Shown piece by piece: positions 47,102-59,205 of a stretch of 64,000 nucleotides of DNA (the first letter of the stretch is position 1; each line of letters opens with the position of its first letter). A model generated the notes under the pieces. The model saw only the letters and a list, made by a program, of their open reading frames with translations. It was not told where the DNA came from and searched no databases. The stretch is from Pelobates cultripes (Eukaryota > Chordata > Amphibia > Anura > Pelobatidae). The position numbers were made by a program, and so were the translations under genes. Location of the stretch: the NCBI GenBank assembly GCA_933207985.1, contig OW240917.1, positions 107,630,486-107,694,485 on the forward strand, read 5' to 3'.

Positions 47102-47106
47102 CATGG

Positions 47107-48167
47107 TGTGACAAGACCAATCTCGCCACTGTGCATTGGAGGAGCCTGGTTGCCCACCTGCTACCTTTAGACTATGGCCCATGTCGAAACGCTTGATTTT
47201 CCCCTGCAAAGACACGAAAGCCGGGTCATTCGATACTTGCCCTATTTGAACAGTAATACCCAGATAGCTATGCCATGGAGCCCATTCGTATAATGAAAGA
47301 CTATGTGAAAGGCTCCATGGCAATTGAACTGTATGTATGTGATCTGAGCACCATTCAGTAATAATGTGCCCTCAGATCTAAGCTATCAGGGGATATGTTG
47401 AATGTACCTGTTTTATGCAATAGCTGCACAGTTATATATTTTTATGTATTTTATTGTCTTTTGCTACCATGTGTTCAATGGAGTTTTGCCTCTGTCCTTG
47501 GAGATAATTGGATTACTTCCCAATTATCTCCAGGATAGAAGACTCTGTGGAACTGGTTTTGGGCAGAAAAGCCATGCTTCATTTGGTCACAAAGGACTTC
47601 GATCTATCTTTTGAACCACTGGACCAATTTGGATGATTTTGACATATGTTTGTATTTGGAGTATACTGATTCTGAAAATGTAAGTGAATGTATGTGAATG
47701 TGATGTATACTTTTAAAGTTATGAATAATGTGGAAAGACTGTATTTCTCTACCTGTGATAATTACATTAAACCATTGTGTAAGGTAATTGTATCACAGGC
47801 AGAGGGGAGGATTTTGTGTGGGAGTGTCTGAGTGTATTGTGCGTGTTTATTGGTTGTTTTACAAAACCCTGTGGGTGATACTAATGTGTAAGAATGTGGA
47901 TATAAGAACAATAAACCCACAGCGCTGTCTGTTCCTGCTTGACCCTCAAAACGGAGCCTTGTCTCGTTCTTGGGGGGATTTATTGTATGCTGTTCCAGTT
48001 TGACTGCTAGGAGTGTAAACCTATTCGTATGGTTTTTCCTATTCGGCTGTTTACAACATTCATATAGTTTCCTGTTCGGCAGATTGGTGTCTTTGTTAGC
48101 TGCCGGTGTATCTGGAAGGGGAATATCCTCTAAACTGCGTTTAACCCCTTTTATGCTCGGGGTTACA
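47107..48167 (+). repeat. Left LTR (1061 bp)
   Basis: Begins TGTGACAAG and ends GTTACA. A TATA-like TATAAGAAC (47901-47909) lies beside AATAAA (47910-47915). The portion 47430-48167 is matched by the right LTR with few substitutions. Confidence 0.85.
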
Positions 48168-48259
48168 ATTGGTGGCAAGCGGCAGGATCATTCCCACAGC
48201 CCAGAAGGACAGCTACAACGAAACACCATTTCTCTGGATTTACAAATTGAAGGCAACGC

Positions 48260-49050
48260 ATGTCTGAGTACAGTGACCCTGATAGCATCAGGATGGAGCC
48301 AGCAGTGTCGTACGATGAGGGTGTCATGGACGACCGAGATGAAGTCCGCAAAGGCATCTGGTCCAGGCACTAGATAATATACAGCACCAGCGGGGCGAGG
48401 GACTCCCCAGTGAGGAGCAGCGACAGCAGACACTTGTGGCACTGCAAATGCCCCTCCTGGGAGAGCAGCCACTGGAGGAGTGGGTAAAGGAATTGAAGCA
48501 CCGGGTATGGCAGAAGCTGTGGTTGGAGGATGCCTACCAGGCACTCTGGTGGTATGCAGCGCAGTATATACCCTGGACAGCCGAGCATGATAAGCCAGAG
48601 GGAGAGGAGTTTGATGGCCCTGGTTTGTTGTGGGAGTCGTTTTCGGAGCCGGATTTTGGGAGCTCTACACAAACCCGGTTCCATTACATTTTTGAGTGAA
48701 GAGAGAGTATGTACGACTGGGATGACCCTCACCAGGTTGAGCAAGACCTGGCCCACATAGAGACCTGAGAGATGGAGCTGGAGAAGGACTACCAACACCT
48801 GTTCCACTCCATTGAGAAGGCACGACAGGAAAGCAGAGCGGCAGATCCAGTTCCAGACCCCTTCAGCTGGGAAGATATTGTAGAGATTTACTGTGAGGAA
48901 CCCCAGGTGGCAGGTGGAGATGAGACCGAGGTCTCTCCACCGGCCCTACAGGGATGCTGGGCGGTCGGCCAAGATCCCCAGCGGCAGGCTCAGTTACAGG
49001 GGGCAGAGACAGTCGGTCCTGTCCCCCAGCGGCAGAGTGATTTATAGGGA
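48260..49050 (+). pseudogene. Gag-like coding relic of the LTR element
   Basis: A frame opens at the ATG at 48260, about 90 nt after the LTR, and stops at about 48373. A second frame takes over to about 48699 (EQPLEEWVKELKHRVWQKLW, LEDAYQALWWYAAQYIPW), and a third covers 48772-49047 (MELEKDYQHLFHSIEKARQE), rich in Glu and Gln. Position and composition suggest gag, but I do not recognise a named family and no zinc knuckle is visible. At least two shifts or stops break it. Confidence 0.5.
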
Positions 49051-49240
49051 ATTGGGAGCCCGGTCTCCATTCCCCAGTGGCAGGCTGAGTTACAGGGGGC
49101 AGAGACAGTCAGTCCTGTCCCCCAGCGGCAGAGTGATTTATTGGGAATTGGGAGCCCAGTCTCCATTCCCCAGCGGCAGGCTGAGTTACAGGGGGCAGAG
49201 ACAGTCGGTCCTGTCCCCCAGCAGCAGAGTGACTTACTCG
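48968..49240 (+). repeat. 96-nt tandem repeat in the LTR element interior
   Basis: GTTACAGGGGGCAGAGACAG recurs at 48993, 49089 and 49185, exactly 96 nt apart. The unit equals 32 codons, so reading frames persist. It lies between the gag-like region and the palindrome. Confidence 0.85.
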
Positions 49241-49246
49241 GAGAGG

Positions 49247-49780
49247 AGAGCCTTGTCCTCCCTCCCCAGAGGCAGTGTCCAGCAGGGAATAGAGAGCCCA
49301 GTCACCTTTCCCCAGCAGCAGGACACTGTGTTGGGAGCGGAGACAGTCGGTCTCCCTCCCCAGCGGCTGGAAGTATGTATGGGAGAGGAACTTGTGCCAA
49401 GTGGTGATACCCCCCCTGCCTGTCTCCATCTCAGACGCGGCAAGGGAGCTGTGTGTTCTCTGCTTCCTCTCGCTGCGTGGCGTTTGCTGATGCTGGGAGC
49501 CAGAATATGACGTCATATTCCGGCTACCAGCTACAGCAGACAGCCCGCGCGGCGAGAGGTAGCAGAGAGCACACAGCTCCCTCGCCGCGTCTGAGATGGA
49601 GACAGGCGCCCGACGTGTATCACCACTTGGCACAAGCTCCTCTCCCATACATACTTCCAGCCGCTGGGGAGGTAGACTGACTGTCTCCGCTCCCAACACA
49701 GTGTTCTGCTGCTGGGGAAAGGTGACTGGGCTCTCTATTCCCTGCTGGACACTGCCTCTGGGGAGGGAGGACAAGGCTCT
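49247..49780. repeat. ~530-bp palindrome centred on TGACGTCA
   Basis: Left arm 49247-49511 and right arm 49512-49780 are near-perfect reverse complements (small indels around the CCCCCC run at 49410). The centre is TGACGTCA at 49508-49515 with no loop. The right arm runs directly into the truncated right LTR. Confidence 0.88.
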
Positions 49781-50555
49781 TCTATATATTTTTATGTATT
49801 TTATTGTCTTTTGCTACCATGTGTTCAAAGGAGTTTTGCCTCTGTCCTTGGAGATAATTGGATTACTTCCCAATTATCTCCAGGATTGAAGACTCTGTGG
49901 AACTGGTTTTGGGCAGAAAAGCCATGCTTCATTTGGTCACAAAGGACTTTGATCTATCTTTTGAACCACTGGACCAATTTGGATGATTTTGACATATATT
50001 TGTATTTGGAGTATGCTAATTCTGAAAATGTAAGTGGATGTATGTGAATGTGATGTATATTTTTAAAGTTATGAATAATGTGGAAAGACTGTATTTCTCT
50101 GCCTGTGATGATTACATTAACCCATTGTGTAAGGTAATTGTATCACAGGCAGAGGGGAGGATTTTGTGTGGGAGTGTCTGAGTGTATTGTACATGATTAT
50201 TGGTTGTTTTACAAAACCCTGTGGGTGGTAATAATGTGTAAGAATGTGTATATAAGAACAATAAACCCACAGCTCTGTCTGTTCCTGCTTGACCCTCAAA
50301 ACAGAGCCTTGTCTCATTCTTGGGGGGGATTTATTGTATACTGTTCCAGTTTGACTGCTAGGAGTGTAATCCTATTCGTATGGTTTTTCCTATTCGGCTG
50401 TTTACAGCATTCGTATGGTTCCGGTTCGGTTGTTTACAGCATTCATATGGTTTCCTGTTCGGCAGATTGGTGTCTTTGGTAGCTGCCTGTGTATCTGGAA
50501 GGGGAATATCCTCTAAACGGCGTTTAACCCCTTTTATGCTCAGGGTGCCGTTACA
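49781..50555 (+). repeat. Right LTR, 5'-truncated
   Basis: Matches the left LTR from its position 47430 (TATATATTTTTATGTATTTT) to the end (GTTACA). TATAAGAAC (50251) and AATAAA (50260-50265) are retained. The U3 start is missing. Confidence 0.85.
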
Positions 50556-50560
50556 CATGG

Positions 50561-51340
50561 GATGGTACAAATCAGTTGTAAAAACATTTCACATGTCTTA
50601 AGTTTTCTGCTTTGCAGTTTATTCATAACTTTTTCTTTGTTAAGTGATTTTTTTTCCATTGTGAGGAACTTGAGAAAATTGCAATTGATATTTCACAAAC
50701 GTTTGTGTTAAAAAATACAGTATAAACTATTATATGTGAAAAAGCAGTCAAATAGCCACACAACTAAAATGTTATCTTGTCAATTGTGTTATTATGTTTG
50801 ACATGTACTAAAGTGACATGAAATAATATAATAAATGACTGGAAATTAAAATAAATCAATAATAATTATATGTTAAACTTCACAGTTTACATTACCTTCT
50901 GTTAAAGAAACACACAAAACAATTGTATTATATTACACAGCATACAAGTGTTTAAATCAGAGAGAAAGGAATTACCAAACCAATCAAACATAGCTTTCTC
51001 ACGGCAACATGATACAGAGCATATAGCACTAAGTGGTTTATAATTATTACTCTCCTTTTCAAGCCTTTCCCAAGGGAACTGTAAAGGATTTATGTCCTTT
51101 CATGCCCAACAACCAAGTTTTGTTTGTCGACAAAGTTTCAGTTCTCATTTCAGAATTTCAGAATTACTTGTTTATTTTAAAAAAAAACACAGCTGTAACT
51201 AGAAAAAAAATAAAATTAAATGGTGCATTCATTAAAGCGGCAGCTCGTGATTAATTCTTCACCAGTTTTTCAATATACTCTGCAGATAACACATGAGTGA
51301 TTAATGTAGAAGTAACTTAATTTTTTTTTTATAATATATA
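50561..51340. other. Intronic sequence, no gene seen
   Basis: AT-rich, no features. Confidence 0.45.
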
Positions 51341-51344
51341 TATA

Positions 51345-51550
51345 TACGTCTCCAAAGAGGTAGCATGATGTATTGATCCTGATGAATGTCCTGGACATAG
51401 GACTGAAATGTTGATCGTGATTTTAACAATTTAAAATAAAGATTGGACTTTTAACTCCGTGAGTGCTCTTTGGATACGTGGATACCAGAGCCCTGGCTAT
51501 TTAGCACCCAGCAATTAAGGGAAATTTAAGCGTGAGTGCAAAGGACTTTC

Positions 51551-51556
<6 letters not shown>
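51345..51556 (+). mobile_element. Possible Penelope-like or other retroelement 3' end with hammerhead-like core
   Basis: CTGATGA (51379-51385), a four-pair stem (GTCC...GGAC) and TGAAA (51404-51408) stand in the order of a hammerhead ribozyme core. AATAAAG follows near 51430, and then unique sequence with GTGAGTGCTCTTTGG. Penelope-like elements are known to carry such motifs. Stem III pairs poorly and stem I is not evident, so activity is doubtful. Confidence 0.35.

Positions 51557-51558
<2 letters not shown>

Positions 51559-51596
<38 letters not shown>
51559..51596. repeat. (TA)n microsatellite
   Basis: About 19 TA units. Confidence 0.9.
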
Positions 51597-51602
<6 letters not shown>

Positions 51603-54600
51603 TAAAACAGTAAAACACTGGAGAAACTTACTCATTCACAGTACAGATTTAAAACAATCCATTTTGCATGAATGTAAAGTAACTGAGGTTCTACAGCACA
51701 TGCTCATGCATATCCCATTTATTTATTTTGGTAAGCAGCAGACATTTGTAACAGTGCCACTTGGGTGGCAAACTGCCAACCTGACAAAAATGATAATATC
51801 AGGAATTCAGAGGAGGAGGGCATGATAGGAGAAATAAAAAGATTACTGAGACTGGTTTACTTGTATGCAAATATTTAGTGCATTTGTGCTGCATTATAAA
51901 ATAGTTAATCAAATTTTTCAGGAACTACACTAAGCCATAAAAAATGCACCAACATGTAAGCAGTTATAATATCTGTATGTGCTGTCCTTTTCCAATAAAA
52001 TACATTGTGAATGAGGATTCCTCCCCCTTTCCTTCTATTTTGCTTAATGCACTGTAACAATAAATGTTAAATTAGACATGATTGGTAAGTACTTTTCAGC
52101 TTAATTTGACAAAATTTAGAAAAATGTCTGGAAGCAGGGTGAGAATAACATCATGTTCCCCACATTCAGAAAAATCATTCAGAATAATCTCCAGGACAGA
52201 CACTGCAAAACTGCAGACCTTCTTCAGTTATTTTAGTTAGTTATGACAAAATAGGTCAGAATGACCCATTCACATATCAACAGCAAGCTTTTTAAATGGC
52301 AAAATGGATATTGCTCATTGTAGTATTCTTTATCTGCACAGAATATAAATTAAAAATAAATAAATATAGTATATACAGGCTAGTTTGAGCTAATGGCCCA
52401 GTAGAATGAAGTCGAGTTTGACAAAAATGGATGATGCATTCATATGCGATTGTCCATTAACTGAGGAACCTCTTACAGTATTACGCTTTGTTAGAAAAGT
52501 GTTAGCAGGCAATAGAAGAAATGTGTAAGTTTAATCTAGTGACAGTTCGATTTGGGGATTTACCACCAGTCACATGGCAGAATCTCAGAGGACTGACTTA
52601 AGCATGCTCATTTTGATCTGTGATACAGAGTTCCATTCGTGGTACTAGAAAAAAATAGAATGGAATGAAGAAGAGGTTTTTTTTGGGGGGGAGGAGGGAT
52701 GCAAAAAAAAGCAGCTTAGTATCCCATAGAGGGTCTGCCTAATCATGAGGGCTGGATCTCCTGTGCAATCAAGAGATAGCTTGGTAGTAGTCTGGCACTT
52801 GGCTGGCATTTTGTCATTCACCATATTTTTTGTCAACTCTTTAGATTTGAGGAAAAAAAATATTTCGGGGACTATGGAGTTAGTAAAAAAACAAAAACAT
52901 TTTTCTTAGAGTTGTGTCATCAGAATTGGGAGAATAGGGCTGCAAGATATTTTCTATCTTGCTGGTAAAACCTTTGATTGCCAATATGCAGTGTCAGCAA
53001 ACTGCAGGGGGGACGCACCATTCATATTTATAAAACTATATTTTGTGAAGCCTTCACTGAAGCAAAACATAGCATGTGTAAAATGGGAAATTCACTATGA
53101 ATGCCTTTCAATCATGTATAACTATTTTCAAGATCATCATATTACTTTATTGACTTTTTTTCAGTAGTGGTTGGCAAAGTTTAGGCTCACAAAATACATC
53201 CTTAGAAATAATTAAAATCTTTTAAAGAAAGAGAGCAATGCAATTAAAAGTAGAAGTTATAAAAGAAAAGCAATCAACATGAAGAGTTCTTTAGTTTTCC
53301 TGTTTTTTGCATCCTACTTAGATCTTTCTAAATCTCATATGTTTGTTACTGTGTTTGTGCATCAAGTAATAGAGAGAAAATGGGCAAATGTAATCACGGC
53401 TGTAAGATTCCATCCACCATCATCAGTTTGTGTTTTATTAAATACATTTGAAACTCTTAATTACTATACTATATGATCATGGAGACCAGTTTTATATATA
53501 TTTTTATATGGTTCTTTAAGGAACTGCTGAAACACATGAGAGAGATGCATTTATGTCTGATATTAAGTTTAATTTGATATTAAGGTTCAATTAAATATAC
53601 AGAATTTATGCTGCAAATATTTTGAAACTATTAAAACCCCAAACACTTTGAGTGACCGCTATTTCTTCTACCATACCACTAAAAAAACAACAATTGAGCA
53701 AGATAAGCAAAGAAAGGTAGTGGAGCTCCCTCCTAGAAGTTCATTGTGAACCTAGAATTCAAAGCGGAACCACAGCCACCTGGGTTTGAATGACCTCCAC
53801 TTCCTTTCTCTACTGGAGGTATAGGGAGTGGCTCACAAAATGGGTCAGATACTTAGTAGAATTCTTACCAGTTTTTCTCATGTGATTGTCTAAAATGGTA
53901 TGTAAAAAAAGATTCAAACTTGAAAATGTTTTTTTTAAATAAATATGTTCCCATGCAATTCATTCTGTAAAGCTTATCAGCTTAGTCTGAAGCTGGGTTA
54001 GTCAGGACAAATGCACCAGTTGAACTTTAATGCTTACCAGAAATGCAGGGAAAAAAAGCCAGTTTGGAGATTGTATTGAGTGCAATACATTGACAACTTA
54101 ACCAAAAATTGTGAATCAGACAGGTACATGGATTGGTGACATGGAACCTATGAACTAAGGTACATGGCAGCTCCTGGTAGGATGAAACAGAGAATGTCCC
54201 AAACCTCAATTGATAGGTCTCAAAATATATTAATAGAAAACTTTGTGGAAGAAAATTTTCCAGTTGAAAAATCTAAAATATTTTAATGAATGAATTAATA
54301 GAAAGATATTAATACAAGTATTAATAGATGTATTTGTGGCTTAATTCCTTCTTTGTTTAAATAACATTTCATTCTTTTGTGGAATAAACCTAAGCAAAAA
54401 CTTTATACAAGCAGAAATTTAAATTTGGAGGGTTCTGGTAAAGTCAGAATTGAATTCAACATAAAGAGAATGAATCAAGTTTAAGTAATCAGACATGGCA
54501 AGTTTAAGTAATCAGTAGGTTAACCAGATAATAAGGAAGCCAAAAGAATATGGCTCATTTAGATTTGGAAACTTAAAGCAAAAAATAAATTTCACCCTGG

Positions 54601-54736
54601 ATCAGCAAGTTTAACTATTGAAGACCTGCTTTACAAAAAAAAAAACTCTCAAGATTATCTCTCAGGGCCAGGAGTATTCAGCCTTCGACACTACATATGT
54701 GTATTACACCTCTCCTGATACTTTTCCAACATTATG
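51597..54736. other. AT-rich intron, no gene seen
   Basis: About 3.1 kb without recognisable genes. It has only isolated homopolymers. Confidence 0.5.
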
Positions 54737-55568
54737 GCTGTGAGCAGGGACTCGTCTTCCGCGAGGCAAACAATGCATCCACCTTGGGCGGCACTTTGCA
54801 GGGGCGGGGGGGACGTCCTGGGGGGCTCAAGAGCCAGCTGGCCACTTTTGAGCCCCTGGGCGGCGGGCAGCGGCGGAGTGAGGGAGAATACTTACCTGAG
54901 CACTTCCTGCTCAGCTCCCTGCACGCTGCTTAATGAAGCCGGGAGCCGGTCTGACATCATATTCGCATTACTAAGCGCTGTCTATCCAGCCTGTGCGCCC
55001 TCTGCCTGCCCGACCAGCAACCACACTGGACAGGTACGGAATCCACTCCAGCTCTCCCATGGAGGCTGGGTGGGTTTAAAATAAATGTGTATGAAATGTG
55101 TATGTGTAGAAATGTGTATGTGTCTGTAAGTGTGTGTGTGTGTAAGTGAATGTGTGTGTCTGTAAGTGTGTGTGTGTGTATGTGAATGTGTGTGTCTGTA
55201 AGTGTGTATGTGTGTATGTGTGTCTGTAAGTGAATGTGTGTGTCTGTAAGTGAATGTGTGTGTGTCTCTGTAAGTGTGTGTGTATCAGTCAGTGAGTGCG
55301 TGTGCCTGTTAGTGAGTGTGCGTCTGTCAGTGTGTGTGCATCTGTCAGTGTGTGTCCAAGTAATAGTGTGTGTATGTCATTGTTTGTCAGTGTATATGAG
55401 AGTGTGTGTCTGTCTATGAATGTATGCGTCTGTCAGTGAGTGTGCACCTGTCAGTGAGTGAGCATCTGTCAGCGAGTGAGCGTCTGTCAAAGTGCGGCCT
55501 TGACAGGAAGGGGTGGGGAAAATTTACCCTAGGGCAACCCAAATCCTAAATACACTACTGGCTGTGAG
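54737..55568. mobile_element. hAT-type element with 8-bp TSD and a GT satellite
   Basis: The element is 54745-55560, flanked by GCTGTGAG (54737-54744 and 55561-55568). The left end is CAGGGACTCGTCTTCCGC; the right end reversed is CAGTAGTGTATTTAGG. It shares TTGGGCGGCACTTTGCAGG, the GGGAGCC...TGACATCAT segment and TTGACAGGAAGGGGTGGG with the copy at 31309. The GT satellite is at 55085-55490. No transposase. Confidence 0.85.
55085..55490. repeat. GT-rich minisatellite (GTGTGTCTGTAAGTGAAT units)
   Basis: 18-24-nt units inside the hAT element, with CTGTCAGTGAGTGTGC variants towards the right. Confidence 0.85.
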
Positions 55569-57511
55569 CCAATTATGGGAGATGTTGTCCACAACATCTG
55601 GAGTGCCAGAAGATTGCCAGTCTCTCCTTTAGGCAGATGACACCATATATGATTCCATACATCAACAGTTCTTAGAGCTGTAGGCAAAATCTCCACTTGT
55701 CATGTCTCAGTGTGGCGTAGTATGCAAAGGGTTGAACAAAACGGTGTCACTCAAACTTAAAGTCTTTACTTTTTCCAGTTCAATATGCTTAATTTTCACA
55801 TTTATTTAAAAAGAAAATGCAAGCAGACAATATTAAGCATGACTTGGAAACCAAAAAATCACTTATTTCAAACAAGTAGGTTATCAAAGGCAAGTCCAAA
55901 CTGGTAAGGGTTAAAAAGATAAATCCAAGCTGGTAATGGTTAATTAAGGCAAGTACAGGCACGTAAGAGTTAAGTAAGGCAAATCCAAGCTGGCAAGGGT
56001 TAACATAGGCAAAGTCCAGGTTTGTAAGGATTAATGGAGGCAAATCCATTGTAAGAGTTGACAAAGTTACGTGCAGGCTTGTGATCCTTAGGTAGTCCTC
56101 ACAACAACTGAGCATTGAACATAGAGGTTCCTGTGCTTAAATAGAGGAGACCCCTCTATACTGCAGGTAGGCATCCATACTTCCTCTGTGGGTGAGACAT
56201 ATCCATCTGAGCATTCAACTGGTTGTTCCCCACACTGCCCCTAAGCAAGCCATCATGGATCCCCCAATGTTTCAACAGTGTGGGGAATATAGCATGCACA
56301 AGGTAATAAGTGTCTGCTGGAGGAGAGCCTAGTCGGAGGGCAGCCAGGGCTTGCCTTCCTTCCCCTGCAAGCCGCAAACCATGTGGAGCAGCTGCAGGGG
56401 CTGGCGGACTAGGAGAGCAGAAGAGCTAGCCGGTGGTAATGGAAGCCAGGTGCATGAGTAAGGCGAGATCAAGTATTTCGGCGCGCCGTGACACAGTGCT
56501 GATTTCTTGATCAACACATAAATAGGTGACCAGAGTCTTGTTTGTATATCTGTTTAGAGATACATTTTTCACGAGAGAAATAAAGTCACTTTTCTACACT
56601 TTTTTTTCATAAGTAAACTCTTTTCCTTTAATAAGTTTGTCTTAATTCATCCAGTTTACTTTTTCCATGTCCAATATGCTGATGTTCAATTTTACAAAAG
56701 TAAAATGCAATCTGATAATGTTAAGCATGACAAAACCACTTACTTCAAACAAGACAGTATAAATGGAAATGCCTGTGTCCTCTGTATTCTGGGGAGAAAG
56801 AAGAGCCAAAAGCCAAACAATAGCCTCTGGAGACCAATTACTAAATGAAACATGGCCACAATGCATTTTTCATTTCTTGGACTTTGAATTGTTGTTTGCC
56901 TGAAGGCTTGGTTGCTGGTTTTAGATTTGGAAACGTACGTTAAATATATAAAAAAACAAAAACAAAGAACACTATTTTTGGGAAAACGCATGTGTTTTTA
57001 AACAAAATAATTGATATATCAGTATATAATTGAACAAGTTAATGGTATTTGATTGTTATATATGTTTACTTTGCACTCATAGGTACACGTCATAATTTCA
57101 TATTTTTATGTTATAGTATTAACATACTTTATACTGTGTGAGGCTGCTGCATTATACAAAAACAATTTTCATAACATCATTCTGCTAAAATGTAGTATAT
57201 GAACACTAACAAACCTCTTAAAGTTGTTGTTTTAAAAAAAAAATATTTTATAATACTCAGTAGTTTTGACTTCTTAAGAATAAGGAGAAGTTAACATTGG
57301 TATACATCATATCATACATATTTATTCCATCTATACATGGAATAAAGTGATTTTAACATTGCTCATCTGATTCCTGTTGCTTCTGGATACCTTCTTGTTC
57401 CATCAAAATTTTTTACTACAATCCCAATGGTGGATGAAGTGCCTATACAGTTCAGAGCCATTCTTTAAGGGCTCTTGAAATTGTGAGTGTGCCAATTGTA
57501 ACCATCTTCTG

Positions 57512-57515
<4 letters not shown>
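55569..57515. other. Intronic sequence with a minisatellite, a GC-rich patch and a repeated segment
   Basis: No gene. Positions 55770-55880 and 56652-56757 are diverged direct copies (CAATATGCT...TTAAGCATGAC...ACTTCAAACAAG). A GC-richer patch at 56290-56500 contains GGCGCGCC. These may be parts of an old retroelement that I cannot classify. Confidence 0.45.
55889..56093. repeat. 30-nt minisatellite, about 7 copies
   Basis: Unit about AAGGCAAATCCAAGCTGGTA then AGGGTTAAGT; degenerate, period 29-31 nt. It keeps a minus-strand frame open without being a gene. Confidence 0.75.

Positions 57516-57549
<34 letters not shown>
57516..57549. repeat. (TA)n microsatellite
   Basis: About 17 TA units. Confidence 0.9.
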
Positions 57550-57552
<3 letters not shown>

Positions 57553-59205
57553 TTGCACTATGGTTTTTCCATTTTATATTTATTTTATTTAGGGTCCTCT
57601 TATCTGAATATATGTTACAAGACCCTTCTCATTAATTTTAAAAAGGTAAAGAATTTTTAATTATTGTGTGCGCTTTAACACTTTTTGGTTGGGTTTTATA
57701 CTATTTTTTGTTAAGTGTATAAGGTGACATTACACTTTAAGTTGTTTAAGGCTGCACTGGATTATTATTAAACGAGCGCCACGTATCCCTTTATGAGTTT
57801 TGTATTAGGCAAATTACTGTGGTTGTTTCACTTCTCAAAATGCTTTGATCCTCTTTGCTCCTTCAAAACACTAACGCTCTGGATGACAGAGGAAAAACAA
57901 TCTTATGTGCTCTTTGCCATTTATGCCACTGGACACTTAAGTCCTTCTAATTTATTGAAAGGTGTTGACTGTGTATCTAAAAGGCATGAGAAAGATGCCA
58001 AGACACAAGACTTTAGGAGATGGCTGAGCAGCAGGTGAAGAAACACAAATATCTGTCTAGAAGCAGGGCAGATGGTATGTCTGCTGTTTCAGCTGATTAA
58101 ACAATGATGGGTTCCTTTCTGTTTGACGGCAAGCTGCCTGCACTATACTTGCAAACATTCCGTGCCCAGAACATTGCATGATTAGTCAATGCCAAAGAAT
58201 GAAATGATAGGCATAGCATTTTAACGTTTCATTGCCAGACATATTTTGATATTTTGTTTCAATTTCCTCAATTCTTTTTTTTATGGCAACTAATATTTTG
58301 TAATTGCAACTTCCAATTCTGATTTTAAGTTATAAAGACATCTAGACTCCTCAATGTATTTTGACGTCCCAGGAAGTAAAAGTATAGATTTCAAGAGATA
58401 AGACACACAAAGTACTCAAAGTGGCATAATCAAAGAAAAACACACAATATCTGTCAGTGGGTTGCTTGGAAACCCAATACATATATAATATACATTCTTT
58501 AGTTCCAGAGAGGGCTGAAATTTAATGCTTTGTATTATGTTACAGGTGCTTCTGAAGTTTTTAACTTTCTGTCTATAAAAAAGTTATTTTAAATGTTATT
58601 ACACTTAGTAATGGGACCATATTAGGAGAGGTGAATTTTTGGTCCTCAAGGCTAGACATTTACAAGACACGGCAGAGAAACAACAGAACTTGCCAAATTT
58701 ATTAATGATGGGAAGATACTTTAGAATGCCTGGAAGAAATAAAAACAACAAACAATTCTAATTCAAAGATAAAGTATATGGGTTATTATAATATTACACA
58801 TGTCTGAGAACTTTTTAAAGTTTAATTGAAAAATTGGATTTAATTTATTTATTTTGAAAAATGATTCATAACTCCAGATTCATACTTACTCCAGGCTATA
58901 AGAAAAAAATAGATTTTTCTTTTGTTCAGTACATTTTGTACAGTACTTCTCTTATTTGAGAGAAATAATCTTATTTCTTCGAGCCTTTTAAAAAAAACGT
59001 GCAGTTGCTAATTTATTATTTGCATTTCTATAAGGAGTACCGCGCATTTTATTTGGCTTGGCATGGCAAACTAAATAATCAAAGAATGTGCCAAATATGA
59101 AGGAATATGTACCTATATTGTAGATAACAGCTATTGAGGAAAAATTAAGGACCCCCCCCAAAAAAATTAAAAACACAAACTAGTAAAGAAATCCTTCCCA
59201 GTCAG
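57550..59205. other. AT-rich intron, no gene seen
   Basis: No repeat family or exon recognised. Confidence 0.45.

Larger units (their letters stand above)
47102..50560 (+). mobile_element. Non-autonomous LTR retrotransposon with 5-bp TSD
   Basis: CATGG flanks the insertion at 47102-47106 and 50556-50560. The left LTR is 47107-48167 (TGTGAC...GTTACA, 1061 bp). The right LTR is 49781-50555, lacks about the first 325 bp and carries an internal ~37-nt duplication near 50398-50450. The internal region (48168-49780) starts with a primer-site-like TTGGTGGCAAGCGG, then gag-like frames, a 96-nt tandem repeat and a ~530-bp palindrome. No protease, reverse transcriptase, integrase or envelope is present. 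A 5-bp duplication fits Ty3-like or retrovirus-like integrases; which of the two cannot be decided here. Confidence 0.85.

Noticed and set aside
48893..49774. Two long frames of about 205 and 221 codons, one on each strand
   Set aside because: The minus-strand frame is the mirror image produced by the palindrome, and the plus-strand one runs through the 96-nt repeat into the palindrome. Neither resembles a complete known protein.
57780..58150. Possible conserved non-coding element (more balanced base composition)
   Set aside because: Composition alone is not evidence; it needs comparison with other vertebrates.
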